Of a stretch of 64,000 nucleotides of DNA, positions 51,766 to 60,293 are shown piece by piece. The DNA comes from Oscillospiraceae bacterium (lineage in GTDB: Bacteria > Bacillota > Clostridia > UMGS1883): the NCBI GenBank assembly GCA_015068735.1, contig SVJW01000004.1, positions 1-64,000 on the forward strand. Reading direction: 5' to 3'. The notes beneath the pieces are model-generated. The model was given only the letters and a program-made list of their open reading frames with translations, was not told the origin of the DNA and did no database searches. Within the stretch, counting starts at the first letter, position 1; the number at the start of each line of letters is the position of its first letter. A program made the translations under genes and the position numbers.

Positions 51766-51927
51766 GTGGGGAGACTTGAACTCAAAGTGAGCAGGAGCCG
51801 TGAAGAAAACGATTGATAATCGTTTTCAGGCGAGTGGTGCGCCGACGGGTACCGAAACGCTATGCGTTTGGGTCGTCAAGCAGGGCAGATTGCGAAGCAA
51901 TATGCGTACTCCCCACTCAGACCAAAA
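51766..51927 (+). repeat. tRNA-Pro(GGG) satellite: inverted T-arm copy + hairpin core + duplicate of tRNA 3' end
   Basis: 51766-51783 is the exact reverse complement of 51697-51714 (18 nt); 51909-51927 CTCCCCACTCAGACCAAAA equals 51707-51725 (19 nt); internal hairpins. Confidence 0.85.
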
Positions 51928-51973
51928 CAGAAAAAACCATATCCAAAAGGATATGGTTTTTTCTGTTTTGGTC
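51920..51973 (+). terminator. 25-bp perfect palindromic terminator incorporating the duplicated CCA end
   Basis: GACCAAAACAGAAAAAACCATATCC-AAAA-GGATATGGTTTTTTCTGTTTTGGTC. Confidence 0.85.
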
Positions 51974-52060
51974 AATGAAATTTGCCTTCGGCAAATGAAG
52001 TAGCTACGCCATAAAATACGCCTTGCGTATGAAATATTGCTCCGCAATATGAAGGGAAAT
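51974..52060. repeat. Second hairpin-ATGAA array
   Basis: ATGAA at 51975, 51995, (ATAAA) 52011, 52029, 52049; hairpins ATTTGCC-TTC-GGCAAAT, ATACGC-CTT-GCGTAT, ATATTGC-TCC-GCAATAT. Confidence 0.85.
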
Positions 52061-52258
52061 TCTATTTTACTCCTCGCGCAGACCGAACATAAAATTTTTA
52101 TCAAATCTTTGTCAGAATCTTGTCAGGTTGTGCTTAATAATTTTTTTTTGCAATTTTCCTCATACACGATTTATGCACGAATTTTTACACATCTTTCCCT
52201 CTTGCAATATAATTTCTTTTATGCTACAATACTTTGGTGTGTAAAGGAGCTGAGACCA

Positions 52259-53080
52259 ATGAAAAAATTTGAAGGAATTTTAATTACAACAGACCTTGAC
52301 GGAACACTTCTTCGTAACGACAAGTCGATTTCCAAGGAAAATCTTGATGCAATAGAATATTTCAAGGAAAATGGTGGCCTTTTTACCATAGTTACGGGAA
52401 GACCGCCGGTAATTGTAGGAAAGATATATGATATTGTCCGCCCCAATGCACCTATCGGTTGTTATAACGGCGGAGGAATATACGATGTGGAAAAGGGAGA
52501 ATACCTGTGGAAGTTGGAGCTTTCAAGGGATGCTCTCGAGTTGGTGGAATATATTGACAAGGAATTCCCCGAAATGTCAATACAGCTTTGCACTTTTGGG
52601 GACTGCTATTTCTGTAAGATGAACGCATCTATGGAAAAGCACCTTATTTCAGGCGGTTTTCCCGACATAAGATGCCACTATACAGAGGTAAAAGGCACTC
52701 TTGCAAAGGTACTTTTTGCCGATCTCAGCGAGGAAAATCTTTTTAAACTTGCAGACCTTCTGAACAGCCACCCCATAGCACCCAAGTTTGACTTTATACG
52801 TTCAGACCCTGAGTATTATGAAATTCTTCCCAAAGGAGTAAGCAAGGGCGATCTTGTTTTAAAACTTGCGGAACTTACAGGAATTGATAAGAAAAAAACA
52901 ATTGCCGTAGGTGACAATGATAACGATGCATCTATGATAAAGGCGGCAGGTATCGGCTTTGCTGTGGCAAATGCAAGTAAGGCGGCAAAGGATGTAGCTG
53001 ACTATGTAACGGTCAGCAATGAAGAGCACGCAATTGCTCGCATTATAAACGATCTGGATACAGGTAAAATTACTTTTTAA
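52259..53080 (+). CDS. HAD family hydrolase (Cof type)
   Basis: ILITTDLDGTLLRNDKSIS...VAVGDNDNDASMIKAAGIGFAVANAS-type motifs. Confidence 0.94.
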   Translation: MKKFEGILITTDLDGTLLRNDKSISKENLDAIEYFKENGGLFTIVTGRPPVIVGKIYDIVRPNAPIGCYNGGGIYDVEKGEYLWKLELSRDALELVEYIDKEFPEMSIQLCTFGDCYFCKMNASMEKHLISGGFPDIRCHYTEVKGTLAKVLFADLSEENLFKLADLLNSHPIAPKFDFIRSDPEYYEILPKGVSKGDLVLKLAELTGIDKKKTIAVGDNDNDASMIKAAGIGFAVANASKAAKDVADYVTVSNEEHAIARIINDLDTGKITF

Positions 53081-53091
53081 AAGGTGACAAT

Positions 53092-54477
53092 ATGGCAGAA
53101 AACATAAGAGAAAATAAAATGGGAACGCAGAAGATAAATTCGCTGCTTCTTTCCATGGCAATCCCTATGATGATTTCCATGCTGGTGCAGGCGCTTTACA
53201 ACATTGTTGACACAATGTTTGTGTCCAAACTTGGACAGGATTCGTTGACGGCTCTTTCTTTGGCGTTTCCCGTACAGAATTTAATGATAGCGATAGGCGT
53301 CGGAACAGGTGTGGGAACAAATGCACTTTTGTCCAGAAGTCTTGGTGAGAAAAATTTTGACAGAGCAAACAAAGTTGCAAATAACGGCATATTTCTTAGT
53401 GCGGTAAGCGCAATTGTCGTTATGATTATGGGCTTCTTTCTGGTAAAGCCTTACTTTAATTCTTTCGGAGCATCGGAAAACGTTGCAAAATTAGGTACAG
53501 AATATCTTAGCATCTGTATGATTTTTTCATTCGGACTTTTCGGGCAGACTATGTACGAAAAACTTCTTCAGTCAACGGGAAAAACCGCCTACAGTATGAT
53601 TGTTCAGCTTGTTGGTGCTGTTATAAATATTATTCTTGATCCTATTATGATTTACGGATATCTGGGATTGCCCGCAATGGGTGTTGCAGGTGCGGCGCTG
53701 GCAACCGTTACCGGTCAGATTATTGCGCTTCTTCTTGCGATAGTAATCAATCAGAAGTTCAACCGTGAAATTTCCGTTACCGTGAAAGGCATCACAAAGC
53801 CCGAAGGAGAGATTATAAAGCGCATTTACGCGGTAGGCGTACCCTCAATCTGTATGGCATCAATCGGTTCCGTTATGAATGTGTGCTTAAACCAGATTAT
53901 GCGCCTTTTTGATGTTGCTACCGCGGCAACGGGACAGGCTGTTTTCGGAATTTACTTTAAGCTCCAGAGCTTTGTATTTATGCCCATATTTGGTCTAAAC
54001 AACGGAATGGTGCCTATCGTTGCGTACAATTTCGGGGCAAAGAATAAGGAAAGAATAAAAAAGACAATCAAACTTGCAATCATATATGCAACAGGAATTA
54101 TGATTGTGGGATTTATGCTTTTCCAGATTATCCCCGGGCAACTTCTCCGCATTTTTGACACAGGAAATGACGATATGAAAGAAATTATTCGTATTGGTAT
54201 TCCCATGATGCGTTCTATTTGCCTAAGCTTCCTTCTGGCAGGATTCTGCATTGTGGCAGGCTCTGTTTTTCAGGCGCTGGGCCACGGAATGCTCAGCCTT
54301 TGGGTGTCAATCTGCAGACAGATGGTGGTGCTGGTGCCTGCGGCATTTCTGCTGGCATTCTTTACCCGTGATATTACCGTGATGTGGCTTTCTTTCCCCA
54401 TTGCGGAACTGGCATCGTTTGCACTTTCGTTTATCTTTATGAAGCGTATATATAAAAAAGAAATTAATGTGTTATAA
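53092..54477 (+). CDS. MATE family efflux transporter
   Basis: PMMISMLVQALYNIVDTMFVSKLGQDSLTALSLAFPVQNLMIAIGVGTGVGTNALLSRSLGEKN. Confidence 0.96.
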   Translation: MAENIRENKMGTQKINSLLLSMAIPMMISMLVQALYNIVDTMFVSKLGQDSLTALSLAFPVQNLMIAIGVGTGVGTNALLSRSLGEKNFDRANKVANNGIFLSAVSAIVVMIMGFFLVKPYFNSFGASENVAKLGTEYLSICMIFSFGLFGQTMYEKLLQSTGKTAYSMIVQLVGAVINIILDPIMIYGYLGLPAMGVAGAALATVTGQIIALLLAIVINQKFNREISVTVKGITKPEGEIIKRIYAVGVPSICMASIGSVMNVCLNQIMRLFDVATAATGQAVFGIYFKLQSFVFMPIFGLNNGMVPIVAYNFGAKNKERIKKTIKLAIIYATGIMIVGFMLFQIIPGQLLRIFDTGNDDMKEIIRIGIPMMRSICLSFLLAGFCIVAGSVFQALGHGMLSLWVSICRQMVVLVPAAFLLAFFTRDITVMWLSFPIAELASFALSFIFMKRIYKKEINVL

Positions 54478-54479
54478 TC

Positions 54480-54515
54480 AAAAGCAGGAAAATGTGATAT
54501 TTTCCTGCTTTTTTA
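54480..54515 (+). terminator. Intrinsic terminator
   Basis: AAAAGCAGGAAAAT-GTGAT-ATTTTCCTGCTTTTTT. Confidence 0.85.
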
Positions 54516-54592
54516 TTAAAAACCCAATTTATTTATAGAAAACACTATTTATTTACAGTATAATGAAGTTAAAGGAAAGGCAGGGAATCAAA

Positions 54593-55891
54593 ATGAGTAA
54601 TAAAACATTTCAGATTACAGCACCGCTTTTTGGCGAATATGATGTTGTGGTATGTGGCGGTGGTATCGCAGGTTTTGCTTCTGCAGTAAGTGCCGCAAGA
54701 GAGGGTATGAAAGTTGCACTCATTGAAAAAGGCGGATACCTTGGCGGTATAATGACCCAGGGAATTGTTCCTCATTTTATCGATGCTGCCAATAAGGGCG
54801 GCATTGTAAAAGAAATGCTTGACTACTTAAATTCCCGTCAATGGACTTGTCCGAGAAAAGGGGAAAGGGTTGACGAAAATGGAAAGAAAATCCCCGGATT
54901 TCTGATTGATATAGAGGGTGCAAAGTATTACTTTGACGAGGTTTGTACATCTCTCGGCATAGAGCTTTTCTACTACAGCCGTCTTTGTGCGGTTAATACG
55001 GCAGACGGAAAAATTGAAAGTCTCCTTATCTCTTCCGACGGTGGAAACTTTTCTGTAAAAGGAAAAATATACATAGATGCTACCGGAAACGGAAACCTTG
55101 CCGATATGTGCGGTTGTCGTTATGATTGCGGTGAACCTGACACGGGCATTATGCAGTCGATGAGTATGGAGTATGTGGTTGCAGGTTATCCTGCCGACAA
55201 TAACGGAGTTGAAAGCGAAAAGCAGAAGACCGAGTACCATCAGCTTCTTGAAAAGCATAACATCACAATGTCAGGCGGTCAGGCAGGCTTTGTAAAGCTT
55301 CCTGCACTTAAAACATGGGTAGGTGGCGGAAACTATGAATACAATATCCGTCCCGACGATATAAAAGGCATCACAAATGCCACCATACACGGCAGAAAAG
55401 AAGTTATAGACACTGTTAAAAAGCACGCAGAAATTCCCGGTTATGAGGGGCTTGAAACTATTCATACAAGCGACCATATCGGCGTGAGAGAGGGCAGGCG
55501 CGTCCTCGGTCAGTACCGAATTACTCTTGACGATATTATTGAGGGAAAGCGCTTTCCGGACGGTATCTGCCTTGTAAAATTCATTGTTGATGTTCACAAA
55601 CTAAAAAAGGATGACACCCTTGACAATAAGAGGGGCATTAAAACTAAACCCTACAACATTCCTTACAGAAGCCTTGTCCCTCTCGATGTGGACAATATGC
55701 TCCTTGCTGGAAGATGCATTTCGGGCGACTTCTATCCCCATGCGTCCTACCGTGTAATGGGCAATATGGCGGCAACGGGTGAGGCGGCAGGTTATGCGGC
55801 ATCAATCTGTGTTAAGGATAATATTCTCCCCTGTGAAGTTGACGGAACAAAAATCCGCAGCTTTATGGATAAGAAAGGATACGAACTGTGA
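54593..55891 (+). CDS. FAD-dependent oxidoreductase
   Basis: YDVVVCGGGIAGFASAVSAAREGMKVALIEKGGYLGG; C-terminal LLAGRCISGDFYPHASYRVMGNMAATGEAAGYAA. Confidence 0.93.
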   Translation: MSNKTFQITAPLFGEYDVVVCGGGIAGFASAVSAAREGMKVALIEKGGYLGGIMTQGIVPHFIDAANKGGIVKEMLDYLNSRQWTCPRKGERVDENGKKIPGFLIDIEGAKYYFDEVCTSLGIELFYYSRLCAVNTADGKIESLLISSDGGNFSVKGKIYIDATGNGNLADMCGCRYDCGEPDTGIMQSMSMEYVVAGYPADNNGVESEKQKTEYHQLLEKHNITMSGGQAGFVKLPALKTWVGGGNYEYNIRPDDIKGITNATIHGRKEVIDTVKKHAEIPGYEGLETIHTSDHIGVREGRRVLGQYRITLDDIIEGKRFPDGICLVKFIVDVHKLKKDDTLDNKRGIKTKPYNIPYRSLVPLDVDNMLLAGRCISGDFYPHASYRVMGNMAATGEAAGYAASICVKDNILPCEVDGTKIRSFMDKKGYEL

Positions 55892-58260
55892 TGGATTTTA
55901 AAAACATTTCTGTAGAGTATCAGCCTTGTTATGCGTGGAACTGGAACGGACATATCACCCGTGAGGGTATAAAGGAACGGATTGACAAAATGTTTGAGAG
56001 CGGAATCAAGGCATTTTACGTAATAGCCAGTCCGAAAAATTTCCGTCCCACTTTTCAGGTGACAAATCTTTCTCCCGACTATATGTCGGAAGAATATCTT
56101 GACCTGCTCTATTATTCCTTTGAGTATGCAACGGAAAAGGGTATGTACACCTGGCTTTATAACGAGGGCGGTTTTCCGTCCGGTATGGTATGCGGACAGA
56201 TAAGAGAAAAGCATCCCCATCTTGCAATAAAGAAAATAACCGAGAAAAAGAGCGTGCTTGAGGCAGGTCAGCCCTTTAAGGCGGAAAAGAACCTTATCAG
56301 CGCATTTTTAAACGGTAAGAGAATAAATGAGGGTGACACTTTCGGTGAAGATGCTGAAATAACAGAATATTTCGGTGAAGATAACAATGCGGAAAGACAT
56401 ATAAACCGTACCGATATTTCAAAGGCGGAAAACACAAAGCATTTTCTTGAACTTACCCACGAAAAGCTGAAGAAACGCTTTGGCAAGCATATGGGTACGG
56501 ACATCACCCTGATGTTTGACGATGAAGCCTTTATGGGGCAATGGTCGGAAAGTCTTGAAAAAGATTTCCTCGAAAAATACGGCTATGATATTGCCGATTA
56601 TATGCCCGTTGTTTATGGGGTAAAAGACCCCGAAACAGAAAATGAATACAGAGCAAAAAGCGACTACATAATGCTTTGCGGTGAGCTTGTCCGTGATAAT
56701 TATTTCAAAGGAATGAGAACGTGGCTTAATGCCAACAATATGCTTTCCACAGGGCACGTTGATAATGACCATACAGTAGGCGGAATTGTAAGCAACCGCT
56801 ACGGCAACAGAATGAGCATTTTAAGAGCGTTTGACGTGCCGGGCGTGGACGAAATCTGGGGACAGATAGATTATCCCAAGGACGGAAGAAGTTGCCCTAT
56901 GGGAAATGAATTTTTCCCGAGAATTGCCTCCTCTGCTGCAAGACAACAGGGGCACAGCAGGGCACTCAGCGAAAGTTTTGCCGTTTACGGTGCGCAGATG
57001 ACGCCCGAGCTTATGCGCTATATCGTAAACTATCAGTCGGTAAAGGGCATTAGCATTTTTAACTTTATGTCCCTTTCCTACGATAAGGATTCGCCTATGG
57101 CATTTCAGTACAGACCAACCTTCAATAGTGAGAATGTGGGTATGGACTGTCTTGGGGAACTGGACGACTATACCGCAAGGCTGTCGTATATTCTTCAGAA
57201 TAGCAAGGCTGATATCAACACCGCCATTTATTGTCCTTATCGCACAGTTGCCGCATGGGGAGAAAAAGGTAAGAATGCGGCGGATGCATTTGAAGAATTG
57301 GGAAATACTCTCGAAAAAGAAGGGATCTCTTTTGACATAATCGATGAGGAATTTCTTATGAACTGCACCGTGGAAAATGGGGCTTTAAAAGGCGAATTTG
57401 TAACATATGAAAATGTTTTTGTACCTGAACTTCTCGACTTTGAAAGGGAAGAAGTAATAGAAAGGTTAAAGTTTCTCACAGCACAGAAAAATCCCGATAC
57501 AGAAAAACTGAATCCCCTTATTAAAACAAGAAAGATTGTTTTTGACGATGGAAAGGAAGCATACTTTATCTTTAACGGGGATAATAACACCACAGAAGAA
57601 AGGGTGGGTATAGAGACCGATAAATTTGTCTATGAACTCTGTCTTTCCGATGGTGAAATATACGAAATCCCCCATACAAGGGAGAACGGAAAGGTATATG
57701 TTTCTCCCAAACTTTTACGCGGCGAAGCGACCTTTATCTATCTTTCAGAAACAAAGGTAGATGCAAGGAAAAGGGAAGAGGCAACGGAAATCTACTCCAT
57801 AACAGATTTTAGAAAGTTTGTCAGCCGTCACTACTATATTGACAGCGAAAAGGGTGTTATGAATACATATTACGGTGAAAATGACAACCCCGACATAAAA
57901 GTTGACAAAAGCTTTTCGGGTGAAATCACATACAAGTGCATCCTCAAAGATATTCCCGAGGGAATATATATATTAAACCTCGGCGATGTAAAGCATTTTG
58001 CAAAAATATATGTAAATGGAAAAAAGGAAGGCATCTCAACAATGCCCCCCTACAAATTTGTTCTTGATAATTTAAAAAACGGTGATGAACTTACAATCGT
58101 TGTTGCAAATACCATTGCAGGTGCTTGTGCAAGCACAGATTATTTTGATAAAATCGATATAAAGCTGATCGGTACATATCATCAGAATATGGTGAAGCAC
58201 GAAAAAGAAGAAATGATCGCACCCTCAATATCAGGAATAACGCTTGAAAAAATCGGTTAA
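55888..58260 (+). CDS. Large glycoside-hydrolase-like protein (GH106/alpha-L-rhamnosidase-like architecture)
   Basis: QPCYAWNWNGHITREGIKERIDKMFESGIKAFYVIAS...YTWLYNEGGFPSGMV; C-terminal galactose-binding-like beta region. Confidence 0.65.
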   Translation: MMDFKNISVEYQPCYAWNWNGHITREGIKERIDKMFESGIKAFYVIASPKNFRPTFQVTNLSPDYMSEEYLDLLYYSFEYATEKGMYTWLYNEGGFPSGMVCGQIREKHPHLAIKKITEKKSVLEAGQPFKAEKNLISAFLNGKRINEGDTFGEDAEITEYFGEDNNAERHINRTDISKAENTKHFLELTHEKLKKRFGKHMGTDITLMFDDEAFMGQWSESLEKDFLEKYGYDIADYMPVVYGVKDPETENEYRAKSDYIMLCGELVRDNYFKGMRTWLNANNMLSTGHVDNDHTVGGIVSNRYGNRMSILRAFDVPGVDEIWGQIDYPKDGRSCPMGNEFFPRIASSAARQQGHSRALSESFAVYGAQMTPELMRYIVNYQSVKGISIFNFMSLSYDKDSPMAFQYRPTFNSENVGMDCLGELDDYTARLSYILQNSKADINTAIYCPYRTVAAWGEKGKNAADAFEELGNTLEKEGISFDIIDEEFLMNCTVENGALKGEFVTYENVFVPELLDFEREEVIERLKFLTAQKNPDTEKLNPLIKTRKIVFDDGKEAYFIFNGDNNTTEERVGIETDKFVYELCLSDGEIYEIPHTRENGKVYVSPKLLRGEATFIYLSETKVDARKREEATEIYSITDFRKFVSRHYYIDSEKGVMNTYYGENDNPDIKVDKSFSGEITYKCILKDIPEGIYILNLGDVKHFAKIYVNGKKEGISTMPPYKFVLDNLKNGDELTIVVANTIAGACASTDYFDKIDIKLIGTYHQNMVKHEKEEMIAPSISGITLEKIG

Positions 58261-58267
58261 AACAAAA

Positions 58268-58293
58268 ATGGGCGGTAATTTTTTACCGCCCAT
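58268..58293 (+). terminator. Hairpin ATGGGCGGTAA-TTTT-TTACCGCCCAT
   Basis: 11-bp inverted repeat behind the GH-like gene. Confidence 0.65.
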
Positions 58294-58403
58294 AAACCTA
58301 TTATATAATAGAAAACATGCGTTTGTAAATACCTTTTTACCATTTTGTACAAAATTCTCCGTTTTGTACAAAAACTAAGTTTTTGATTTTCGGAATTTGT
58401 CAA

Positions 58404-58432
58404 TTGAAAACGGTGAAAAAACCTGTTACACT
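58404..58432 (+). promoter_or_regulatory. Predicted promoter of the noncoding transcript
   Basis: TTGAAA - 17 nt - TACACT. Confidence 0.55.
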
Positions 58433-58439
58433 TAAATCA

Positions 58440-58841
58440 AGGAAAGAGAGGTACACTCCAATGAGAAAGTAACTTCCCAAACTTTTTAATAACTTAATAA
58501 GAAGATGAAAACCTGCAGTAAGTGATGGTGTATATTAAAAAAACACGGCGGTGTGACGCTTAATATAGATAGTTTGGATTGAGAGGAACAAACAGAGCAG
58601 GTTGAAATCGGAAGATAAGTTTTTAAAAAGTACAAAAATTCACCTTTTGCCGGAAAAACAAAAAAACCAAGGAATTTCTCCTTAGAGAAAACAGATTGCT
58701 ACGAGTGAGTTTTAAAGTGTTACGGAAAAGCAGAAGGTAGATAAAGAAAGAGAGGATAACAAAAGATGTTAGATATCAAGAGTGAACAGAAGTGACCTCT
58801 GATTGTTGTAAAGAAAGCAGTCAGAGGTCACTTCTATTTTT
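58440..58841 (+). ncRNA. Candidate structured ncRNA (possibly raiA-class; unverified)
   Basis: Roughly 400-nt intergenic transcript unit with promoter and strong terminator; no ORF of at least 60 aa in the track; interlocked stems CCAAACT(58477)/AGTTTGG(58571) and AACCTGC(58510)/GCAGGTT(58597); nested TATATTAA(58531)/TTAATATA(58560). Confidence 0.65.
58788..58841 (+). terminator. 15-bp terminator of the ncRNA
   Basis: AGAAGTGACCTCTGA...TCAGAGGTCACTTCTATTTTT. Confidence 0.9.
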
Positions 58842-58912
58842 AACTAAAAAATTCATCTCTGTGTTGAAAATCTCAAAAAATGTGGTATACTTATAAAATA
58901 GAGGTGAGAAAA

Positions 58913-60064
58913 ATGAATATTACTAACGATATTAAATATATTGGCGTAAACGACCATAAAATAGATTTGTTTGAGGGGCAGTATATTGTCCCCAACGGTA
59001 TGGCATATAATTCCTATGCAATCATAGACGAAAAAATTGCGATTATGGATTCCGTGGATGTGAATTTTAGTGAAGAGTGGCTGGGAAATATTGAAGCCGC
59101 ACTCGACGGGAAAGCTCCCGACTATCTTATAGTACAGCATATGGAACCCGACCACAGCTCAAGCATCAGGCACTTTGCCGAAAAATATCCCGAAGCAAAA
59201 ATTGTTTCTTCATCCAAGGCTTTTGCCATGATGAAGGGCTTCTTCGGTACTGATTTTATTGAAAGACAGATTGTTGTGGGAGAGGGGGATACACTTTCCC
59301 TCGGTAAGCACAACCTTACTTTTGTAACTGCACCCATGGTACATTGGCCTGAAGTTATCGTAACATATGACAGTTGTGATAAGGTGCTTTTCTCCGCTGA
59401 CGGCTTCGGCAAATTCGGTGCACTTGATGTAGAGGAAGACTGGGCGTGCGAGGCAAGGCGTTACTATATCGGTATTGTCGGAAAATATGGTGTTCAGACA
59501 CAGGCGCTTCTTAAAAAAGCGGCAGGGCTGGATATCAAGATAATCTGCCCTCTTCACGGACCCGTTCTTAAAGAAAATTTAGAATATTATATTAACCTTT
59601 ACAATATCTGGTCAAGCTACGGTGTTGAAACCGATGGTGTGGTGATCGCATATACTTCCGTTTACGGAAATACGAAAAAGGCGGTTATGGCACTTGCCGA
59701 AAAGCTTGAAGAAAAAGGGGTTAAGGTAGCACTTAACGACCTTGCAAGATGCGATATGGCAGAGGCTGTTGAAGATGCATTCAGATACGGAAAAATCGTA
59801 CTTGCCACAACTACCTATAATGCAGATATTTTCCCCTTTATGAAAGAATTTATAAATCACCTTACAGAGCGTAATTTCCAGAACAGGACAGTTGCGTTTA
59901 TCGAGAACGGAAGCTGGGCTCCCATGGCAACCAAGGTGATGAAAGGGATGCTTGAAAAGAGCAAAAATCTTACCTATGCGGAAAACGAGGTAAAGATTAT
60001 GTCAGCTCTTAATGAAGAAAGTGAAAAACAGCTCGATGCACTTGCACAAGAGCTGTGTAAATAA
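58913..60064 (+). CDS. FprA family A-type flavoprotein (flavodiiron protein)
   Basis: VQHMEPDHSSSIRHFAEKYPEAKIVSS...AYTSVYGNTKKAVMALAEKL. Confidence 0.95.
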   Translation: MNITNDIKYIGVNDHKIDLFEGQYIVPNGMAYNSYAIIDEKIAIMDSVDVNFSEEWLGNIEAALDGKAPDYLIVQHMEPDHSSSIRHFAEKYPEAKIVSSSKAFAMMKGFFGTDFIERQIVVGEGDTLSLGKHNLTFVTAPMVHWPEVIVTYDSCDKVLFSADGFGKFGALDVEEDWACEARRYYIGIVGKYGVQTQALLKKAAGLDIKIICPLHGPVLKENLEYYINLYNIWSSYGVETDGVVIAYTSVYGNTKKAVMALAEKLEEKGVKVALNDLARCDMAEAVEDAFRYGKIVLATTTYNADIFPFMKEFINHLTERNFQNRTVAFIENGSWAPMATKVMKGMLEKSKNLTYAENEVKIMSALNEESEKQLDALAQELCK

Positions 60065-60080
60065 ATAGGAGGTAAAAATT

Positions 60081-60239
60081 ATGAAAAAGTATGTATGTGA
60101 CGTTTGCGGTTGGGTTTATGACGAGGCCGAGGGTGCACCCGATATGGGTATCGAGCCCGGCACAAAGTTTGAAGACCTTCCCGAAGATTTTCTCTGTCCC
60201 CTTTGTGGAGTGGGCAAGGATTCTTTCTCAGAAGAATAA
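60081..60239 (+). CDS. Rubredoxin, 52 aa, not in supplied ORF track
   Basis: Translated by hand: [52 protein letters not shown]; CxxCG...CPLCG; RBS AGGAGG. Confidence 0.95.
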   Translation: MKKYVCDVCGWVYDEAEGAPDMGIEPGTKFEDLPEDFLCPLCGVGKDSFSEE

Positions 60240-60245
60240 CAGCGA

Positions 60246-60273
60246 GGGGCAGCTTTATATAGCTGCCCTTTTC
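60246..60273 (+). terminator. Hairpin GGGGCAGCT-TTATAT-AGCTGCCCTTTT
   Basis: Inverted repeat plus T-run. Confidence 0.7.
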
Positions 60274-60293
60274 CCTGATACGAGGTGTTTTTT

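Noticed and set aside
51800-52104. Short ORFs (60-92 aa) in the tRNA-Pro(GGG) satellite and array
   Set aside because: They read through palindromes, terminators and tRNA-end copies; noncoding explanation fits better.
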